NCBI GenBank assembly: GCA_035550295.1
Contig: DASZPJ010000001.1
Coordinates: 1-17,890 of the forward strand
DNA: 17,890 nt
Source: DASZPJ01 sp035550295
GTDB taxonomy: Bacteria > Patescibacteriota > Saccharimonadia > Saccharimonadales > UBA4665
Direction: 5' to 3'
In this document: positions 12,610-17,890 of the stretch, in pieces
Layout of the letters: each line of letters begins with the position of its first letter
How positions within the stretch are numbered: the stretch's first letter is position 1
Notes under the pieces: model-generated
Seen by the model: the letters and a program-made list of their open reading frames with translations, nothing else
Told to the model about the DNA's origin: nothing
Database searches by the model: none
Position numbers and translations under genes: made by a program

Positions 12610-14856
12610 ATGAAATTGCCTGCCCTGAAGCGGCATCGGTGGAAGAAGAGCCACCATTATTTGCCCGTAGTGACCCACGTTGTGGAGCTGGCTGTGGGCT
12701 TGGCTATTATTGCTGGCGGCCAGAATTTATTCGCTGAACTGGTTGGTGCCGACCCGGACATTACACCGCCAAGTGTTCCGGCCAACCTGAGCCTTTCGGC
12801 TCGTTCTCCCGACGATATTGAGATTGGCTGGGACGCTTCGACGGATGATGTGGGCGTGACTGGCTATCATGTTTACCGCGACGGCGTAGAAGTTGGTGCG
12901 CCCACTGGCAATGATTTTGATGACACCGGGCTGGATCCTAATACTCATTATGATTACACGGTTAGCGCTTTTGATGACGCTGGCAATGAATCTGACCAAT
13001 CCGACATACTGGCCGTGACCACCCTGGCAGACACCTCAGCACCAAGCGTACCCGGCCACTTGCACCAAACCGGTTCGACGATTGATTCGGTTAGCATTGC
13101 GTGGGATGACTCGGCCGACAATGTTGGCGTGACTGGTTATGATATTTACCGCAATGGGTCACTTATTCGAACCCAGCCGGAAACCGACTTTACGGACAGT
13201 GGCCTAGCTGTTTACACCAACTACACCTATACAATCACGGCCCATGATGCCGAGGGCAACACCTCAAACTTGTCGCAGCCACTGTACGCAGCCACCGACC
13301 CGGACACTACGCCGCCCAGCATCCCTGATAATTTGCAAGAAACCGGCAGCAGCGTCGATAGTATAGATTTATCGTGGGACGATTCGACCGATGATGTTGG
13401 CGTGACGGGCTATAACGTTTTCCGCGACGGTGCGTTTATTGGCACGACCGGCGGTAACACCTACACCGACACCGGCTTGGACGTCAGCAGCAGCTATGCC
13501 TACACTGTCAGCGCTTTTGATGGTGCGGCTAACGAATCAAACCAGTCTACACCCTTCTTTGCCAACAGCAGCGATGACACAACGCCGCCCACCATTCCGG
13601 CTAACCTGCGCACCACTGACGTAAAAGATGACTCGATTAGCCTGGCTTGGGACGATGCCAGCGACGACGTGGCAGTAGTCGGTTATGCGATTTACCGCGA
13701 CGGCAGTCTAATAGGCACATCAACCGACGCGACTTACACTGACAGCGGGCTAGATCCGTTTACTGATTACAGCTATAAAGTCCAGGCCTACGATGCGGCC
13801 AATAACAGCTCGGCTGATTCAGCCCAGCTGGATACCCAGACAGCCTACGACACAACCAATCCGACAGTGCCGACCAACTTGGCTAGCGATTCCCAGACCG
13901 ACACTACGATCAGCCTGACATGGGACGATGCCAGCGACAATATCAGTGTGGAATCGTATGATGTCTACCGTGACGGTAATTTGATCACCAATACTACCGG
14001 CACCAACTTTACCGACACCGGGCTGGATGTTGACACTAGCTACAGCTACACCGTGCGAGCCAATGACGGCTCTGGCAATAACTCTGACCAAAGCGACCCG
14101 CTGGATGTTTCAACCTTGACTGATCAAATTGCTCCGGACGCTCCGGCTAATCTGACCTCGACTGGCCAAACCGAAACCAGCGTGGACTTAACGTGGGATT
14201 CAGCCGATGACGATGTGTCGGTGACCGGCTACAAGGTTTATCGTAACGGCAGCTTTGTGGAGGATGTGACCGACACCAATTACACTGACGATCACTTGCA
14301 TTACAATACGGCCTATAGCTATACCGTAACGGCGGTTGACGCCGCTGGCAATGAGTCGGTCGCATCAGATCCGTACGATGTCAGCACGCTGCCCGATACG
14401 ACGGCACCGACAGTCAGTCTGACTAATCCCACCGATGGCCAAACCAAAGCACTGACTTTTAGCGTTAGCGCTACGGCCAGTGATGACCTGGCGCTTAGCA
14501 AAGTTGTTTTTTACGCCGACAGCACCCAAATAGCCAGCCTGACGCACGCACCGTTCGCATTCAACTGGAACAGCTACGCCGTGCACAACGGTAGCCACAT
14601 AATTACCGCCAAAGCCTTTGATGCAAGCGGTAACTTTAGTTCTGATTCGGCGACTGTTACGATCAATAACCCGCCGCCACCGATTAGCGGCGACCTGAAC
14701 GCTGACCACAAAGTTAATATTTTTGACCTCAGTATTTTGTTATCGCATTGGGGCGGCCACGGATCCGGCGACTTTAACAAAAACGGCCGAGTTGATATAT
14801 TTGACTTAAGCGTTTTACTCAGCCACTGGGGTCAAGATAATAGCGGGTACCATTAG
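12610..14856 (+). CDS. Secreted six-FnIII rod protein with C-terminal dockerin
   Basis: The 748-aa product starts with a basic segment and a hydrophobic helix (about 17-46), which is a signal peptide or anchor. Six fibronectin type III domains follow (about 50-138, 141-230, 232-321, 323-411, 414-503, 506-595), each with PPSxPxNL, WDDSxDDVGVTGY, VYRDG and Y.YTVSAFD.AGN. An Ig-like domain (597-688, SKVVFYADS...NWNS) and a Pro linker (NPPPPIS) lead to a type I-like dockerin (694-741). Its two Ca-binding loops are DLNADHKVNIFDLSILLSHW and DFNKNGRVDIFDLSVLLSHW, with ligands at positions 1, 3, 5, 9 and 12 present in both. No enzyme domain is seen, so the role is structural or adhesive. In-frame stop at 12601 fixes the start. 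The next gene, 9 nt on, encodes a cohesin-like protein. Confidence 0.93.
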   Translation: MKLPALKRHRWKKSHHYLPVVTHVVELAVGLAIIAGGQNLFAELVGADPDITPPSVPANLSLSARSPDDIEIGWDASTDDVGVTGYHVYRDGVEVGAPTGNDFDDTGLDPNTHYDYTVSAFDDAGNESDQSDILAVTTLADTSAPSVPGHLHQTGSTIDSVSIAWDDSADNVGVTGYDIYRNGSLIRTQPETDFTDSGLAVYTNYTYTITAHDAEGNTSNLSQPLYAATDPDTTPPSIPDNLQETGSSVDSIDLSWDDSTDDVGVTGYNVFRDGAFIGTTGGNTYTDTGLDVSSSYAYTVSAFDGAANESNQSTPFFANSSDDTTPPTIPANLRTTDVKDDSISLAWDDASDDVAVVGYAIYRDGSLIGTSTDATYTDSGLDPFTDYSYKVQAYDAANNSSADSAQLDTQTAYDTTNPTVPTNLASDSQTDTTISLTWDDASDNISVESYDVYRDGNLITNTTGTNFTDTGLDVDTSYSYTVRANDGSGNNSDQSDPLDVSTLTDQIAPDAPANLTSTGQTETSVDLTWDSADDDVSVTGYKVYRNGSFVEDVTDTNYTDDHLHYNTAYSYTVTAVDAAGNESVASDPYDVSTLPDTTAPTVSLTNPTDGQTKALTFSVSATASDDLALSKVVFYADSTQIASLTHAPFAFNWNSYAVHNGSHIITAKAFDASGNFSSDSATVTINNPPPPISGDLNADHKVNIFDLSILLSHWGGHGSGDFNKNGRVDIFDLSVLLSHWGQDNSGYH

Positions 14857-14865
14857 ACAAAAACT

Positions 14866-16521
14866 ATGATCAAGAAAATCTTACAACTTAGTGCGACGCT
14901 CAGCATATTACTGAGTATGTTGCTGTCGTCTACGCCGGTTTTCGCGGCTAGCGGATCGATCAGTCTTAGTTGCGATGACAGCACTGTAGCCAGTGGCCAA
15001 AGTTTTGTAGTGGCTATTTACATGAACGGTGGCGGCAATGCCGTCAATGCCGTGGAAGCCGACCTAAGCTATCCGGCCAGCCAAATCCAATACGTTGGTT
15101 TTTCGGCGACTGGCAGTGCCTTTGAGATTGGTGCCAGCAGTGGCGGTGGCGGTGGCACAGTTACTATTGACCGCGGTACTACTGGTGGCGTCAAAGGTAG
15201 TGCCTTGGTTGGCACGGTCACTTTTAAGGCCTTAGTCGGCAGCGGTAGTGCCACCATTAACGTGGCTAGCAGTTCGTCACTGGTTGCCGGCGGTGCGGCT
15301 GTTCCTTATGGCAGTAGCGGCGTTAGCGTTGGCTTTGGCAGCAGCGTGTCCAGCGGTGATGGGGATTCGGGTAGCAGCAGTAGTTCAGGCACGTCAAAGA
15401 CACCGACAGCGCCAAAAGACGTAACGGCTCCGAAGATTACCGGCGTCAAAACCGCCAATGTGACCTCATTCAGCGCTGATATTACTTGGGCTACTAACGA
15501 AGCTGCCGACTCAGTTGTGCAATACGGACTGGATACGCATTACGGCCTTAGCGCTTCATCGGCCACTAAAACCAAGTCCCATAGCGTCGCGTTGGGCAGC
15601 GCTTTCCTGGAACCACTGACTTTATTGCACTACCGCGTCCAGAGTACTGACGCTGCCGGCAACGTCGCTACCAGCCCGGATTATACGTTGCAGCTGCCAG
15701 GCGTAGCGGTGACTGTTGTGGTCAAAGGCCCGGACGGACAGCCAGTCTCCGGGGCGAACGTGACGCTCAACAATAAGACTGGTCAAACCGACTCCCACGG
15801 CCAGGTAATTTTGCCTGGCGCTTTGGGCAACAATAAGATAACAACAATCTACCAAGGCGTGACCGTGCAGAAATCCATAACGGTAGCCAAATCAACCAAA
15901 CCCCTGCCGCCAGTCCAATTAGATTTGTCCCGCCAGCCAGCCGACCGCTGGATGGTAGTGTCGGCCGGGCTGGTCGTGGTGGTTGTTATCCTGTTGGGCC
16001 TGGACGCAGTTTTGTTTGGATCGAAATGGTTTAGCCGGTTCAGGCGAAGCTTGCCTAAAGTCCAAGTGACTTTCGCGGGCGCCACGGCCAGTCCGGTTGC
16101 TGCGCCTGCCGTGCCGGCAAAAAAGCCGCAGCGTGAGCCACCAGTTGATGCCAACAAGACCTTAAACCAGCTGGTAGACGACGCCAAGGAAGAGCCATCG
16201 GCGCCAAAATTCGCTACCGTAGAAGAATCCGAACCGGAGTCAACAGATATGCCAGTGACACCAAGTAGTTCTCCCGCAACTGGCACTGCGGTTTCGCAGT
16301 CTGCCGTCAAAATCGGACATTTTTCGCCAACTACCACAGCGCCAATAGTTATTAAATTACAGCCCACCGAAGAATCCGCGCCAATAGCCGACGTCAAACC
16401 AGCCGTCCCGTTAGCTCCCGAAGCCGAAGCTTCATCGCCGTCGGCCGACCTGGCTCCCCGGCTCAAAAAGCCAGCCGCCAAAAAGCCACACAGTAAACCA
16501 ACCAAAACTAAAAAGGACTAA
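14866..16521 (+). CDS. Membrane-anchored cohesin-domain protein
   Basis: A signal peptide (1-27, ending STPVFA) leads to a cohesin-like domain (about 30-157). Its marks are SGQSFVVAIYMNGGGNAVNAVEADLSYP, YVGFS and a late GTVTFKALVGSGSATINV. A Ser/Gly linker (158-182) follows, then an FnIII/purple-acid-phosphatase-N-like domain (185-275; ADITWATNEAADSVVQYGL), a carboxypeptidase-regulatory-like beta domain (279-345; VKGPDGQPVSGANVTLNNKTGQT), one membrane helix (363-385) and a basic stop-transfer RFRRS. The 165-residue tail is cytosolic, Pro/Ala/Lys-rich, ending in repeated Lys. The topology puts the cohesin outside, where it can bind the dockerin of the preceding protein. The gene is 9 nt after that gene, without a clear SD, so coupled expression is likely. 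The stop is 1 nt from the convergent rlmH stop. Confidence 0.9.
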   Translation: MIKKILQLSATLSILLSMLLSSTPVFAASGSISLSCDDSTVASGQSFVVAIYMNGGGNAVNAVEADLSYPASQIQYVGFSATGSAFEIGASSGGGGGTVTIDRGTTGGVKGSALVGTVTFKALVGSGSATINVASSSSLVAGGAAVPYGSSGVSVGFGSSVSSGDGDSGSSSSSGTSKTPTAPKDVTAPKITGVKTANVTSFSADITWATNEAADSVVQYGLDTHYGLSASSATKTKSHSVALGSAFLEPLTLLHYRVQSTDAAGNVATSPDYTLQLPGVAVTVVVKGPDGQPVSGANVTLNNKTGQTDSHGQVILPGALGNNKITTIYQGVTVQKSITVAKSTKPLPPVQLDLSRQPADRWMVVSAGLVVVVVILLGLDAVLFGSKWFSRFRRSLPKVQVTFAGATASPVAAPAVPAKKPQREPPVDANKTLNQLVDDAKEEPSAPKFATVEESEPESTDMPVTPSSSPATGTAVSQSAVKIGHFSPTTTAPIVIKLQPTEESAPIADVKPAVPLAPEAEASSPSADLAPRLKKPAAKKPHSKPTKTKKD

Positions 16522-16522
16522 G

Positions 16523-16951
16523 CTACTTATGGTATGGCAAGCCAGCATTGATGGAGCTGGCGCGGTATAAGGCTTCCAGAAGTACTACCATGGCCAGGTC
16601 ATGCGGCAACGTTAGCGAGCCCAGGCTAAGTTGGTAGTCGGCCCGGCCAAGCAATTCTTTAGGCAAGCCTTCCGGGCCGCCAATTACAAAACTAACTTCT
16701 TTTGAATCAAGCGCTCTTTTTTCCATAAAGCTAGCTAATTCCGGACTGCTTAGCTGTTTGCCATCGATGGCCAAGGCAATCACAAATGTTTGACCTACCT
16801 TCTCCAGGATATGCTTGGCGTCATTGTGCTTGTCTGCCAAATGCGTGGCCCGCAGATTATGAAAATGGCCCAGGCGCTTCCAATACTCATCCCAACCGCG
16901 CTGGGCGTAGTCTAATTTGGGCTGGCCAATAGTCAGGATGTGAATATTCAT
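16523..16951 (-). CDS. rlmH: 23S rRNA (pseudouridine1915-N3)-methyltransferase RlmH
   Basis: RlmH is a small SPOUT enzyme that methylates the pseudouridine at position 1915 in helix 69 of 23S rRNA on the intact ribosome. The family marks are LTIGQPK at the N-terminus, LAIDGKQLSSPELASFM, SFVIGGPEGLP (SAM knot), LSLGSLTLPHDLAMVVLLEALYRA and the terminal PYHK. I use ATG 16951 (142 aa, MNIHILTIG) because the upstream in-frame ATG at 16963 falls inside a TATGGT hexamer (16964-16959) that is preceded by TGG and lies 7 nt before 16951. It directly follows umuC on the same strand. Confidence 0.95.
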   Translation of the reverse strand: MNIHILTIGQPKLDYAQRGWDEYWKRLGHFHNLRATHLADKHNDAKHILEKVGQTFVIALAIDGKQLSSPELASFMEKRALDSKEVSFVIGGPEGLPKELLGRADYQLSLGSLTLPHDLAMVVLLEALYRASSINAGLPYHK

Positions 16952-16969
16952 TGCTACCACCATACCACG

Positions 16970-17890
16970 TCAGTCCATTAGCCTGGCGATTGGTAGCTCA
17001 TCCCAAGCTGTGGTGTAGCGCGGACTGCGTGAGTTGTGTTTGGGCTGCCAGGCTTGGCTGAGGTCTTCGGCGGCGAAGCGGACTGTGTTTTTGCCGTAGC
17101 GGCTATTTAGCTGGTCGACAGCCTGCAAACGTGCGCTTGATTGGTCACTGGCGGCCAGATCAACCAAACCCAGCAGGTCAGCTTGCACAGCTTGGTCGCT
17201 GACCAGGTCAAACAGTAAGATATTGGCTCGGTGATACCGCAGTTCGGGCCGGAATAGGGCTTGGGCAAGGTCAACCAATTGGCTGGCAATAAGCCCGGTG
17301 TCGGCGGTCGGCCTGGGTAACTGCACGGTGTGTTGCTGGCGCTGGTAGCCCGGCAAGCTGCGGTTGGTGCTAATCATCAAGCTAGCCCGTCGGGCCAGCA
17401 AATCACTTTTGCGCAAACCAAAAGCCGCCCGCGCCGTCAGGCTGACGATGGCCGCTTCGATAACTGTGAATTCTTGCGTGTCATTGCCGAACATCCGGCC
17501 GTGCATAATGCTTTGGCGCACCCTGCCCTGCATTTCCAGCGGATGGCAGGCCTGGCCGTTTAATTCGGCCACCAAGCGCCGGCCATGGACGCCCATAAGC
17601 TGGCTGGCGAGCTGTGGCCGCATTCCAGCCAAATCAAGCGCACTGTGCAAGCCTTCGGCCCGCAGGCGCGGCGCCAAACGCCAGCCCACACCCCAGACCC
17701 CGCTGATGTCGGTGCGCGCCAGATGGGCCTGTCTCTCTGCCGGATTCAGGCTGGCCAGATCCAGCACGCCACCAAGCGATTTGGCGCGCTCGCGAGCTAG
17801 CTTGGCCAGGGTTTTGGTCGGCGCAATCCCCATCGACACCGGAATGCCAACTTCGCTTAGCAAGCGCTGGCGTACCTGTCTGCCCCACTT
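16970..17890 (-). CDS. umuC: UmuC-type Y-family DNA polymerase, 5' part outside the window
   Basis: The C-terminal 307 residues of a translesion polymerase are present; the frame is open past base 17890, so the palm with the first catalytic acids is off the edge. Visible parts are VGIPVSMGIAPTKTLAKLA of the palm/thumb, a helix-hairpin-helix thumb (DISGVWGVGWRLAPRLRAEGL), the little-finger domain (about QGRVRQSIMHGRMFG onward) and the end SPRYTTAWDELPIARLMD. That end, with LNSRYGKNTVRFA, is typical of the DUF4113 tail of UmuC and not of DinB. Genuine Pol V needs UmuD, which cannot be seen here. It would allow error-prone bypass of DNA damage. The stop is TGA, which supports the standard code. 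Confidence 0.92.
   Translation of the reverse strand, partial: KWGRQVRQRLLSEVGIPVSMGIAPTKTLAKLARERAKSLGGVLDLASLNPAERQAHLARTDISGVWGVGWRLAPRLRAEGLHSALDLAGMRPQLASQLMGVHGRRLVAELNGQACHPLEMQGRVRQSIMHGRMFGNDTQEFTVIEAAIVSLTARAAFGLRKSDLLARRASLMISTNRSLPGYQRQQHTVQLPRPTADTGLIASQLVDLAQALFRPELRYHRANILLFDLVSDQAVQADLLGLVDLAASDQSSARLQAVDQLNSRYGKNTVRFAAEDLSQAWQPKHNSRSPRYTTAWDELPIARLMD

Noticed and set aside
15849..16505. 218-codon minus-strand frame opposite the tail of the cohesin protein.
   Set aside because: The plus strand has a continuous signal-peptide-to-tail protein; the minus frame is a low-complexity shadow.

Overview
The window looks like chromosomal DNA of a small-genome bacterium of the candidate phyla radiation (Patescibacteria). 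A Saccharibacteria-like lineage is my best guess. The grounds are: roughly balanced base composition by eye; the standard code, with TGA used as stop (umuC, the 57-aa gene); very tight packing with convergent genes touching or overlapping; housekeeping genes scattered singly on both strands; and short, often leaderless promoters. The surface-protein architecture at 12.6-16.5 kb (repeated FnIII, dockerin, and a cohesin-like domain on a single-pass protein) also fits. No 16S or ribosomal marker is present, so the taxonomic call is inference.

Layout. (1) 1-3141, minus strand: dprA, a 57-aa two-helix membrane microprotein and topA (running off the left edge), the familiar dprA-topA neighbourhood. 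(2) 3255-3645, plus strand: no protein gene, but a strong promoter (TTGACA, 17, TAAAAT), about 350 nt of highly foldable sequence and an intrinsic terminator. This is a candidate large structured RNA that I cannot assign to tmRNA, RNase P or SRP RNA. (3) 3670-5375: three unassigned small proteins and pth. (4) 5377-8627: der, an EEP-fold protein that seems to lack key catalytic residues, a 79-aa unknown, and an RsuA/RluB pseudouridine synthase. (5) 8635-10972: a long imperfect inverted repeat and a two-component pair, a soluble PAS histidine kinase plus a receiver protein whose C-terminal half is Ala/Pro/Thr-rich and has no DNA-binding domain. (6) 11170-11917: tRNA-Glu(CUC) and a lipoprotein with a perfect consensus promoter. 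(7) 11914-12519: a TylF-like methyltransferase. (8) 12610-16521: two adjacent genes, one secreted protein with six FnIII domains ending in a dockerin and one membrane-anchored protein with an N-terminal cohesin-like domain. (9) 16523-17890: rlmH and the 3' part of a umuC-type Y-family polymerase.

How it may work together. Most genes are core information processing (topoisomerase, GTPase for 50S assembly, tRNA hydrolase, two rRNA modification enzymes, translesion polymerase, competence protein). The accessory interest is the cohesin-dockerin pair: the anchored protein could hold the FnIII rod on the cell surface, a minimal attachment system unlike a cellulosome because no enzyme domain is present. 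The lipoprotein, methyltransferase and two-component system lie next to it but no functional link is shown by the sequence. A second theme is promoter architecture: in at least seven genes a -10-like hexamer lies only 6-9 nt before the start codon, suggesting widespread leaderless mRNAs.
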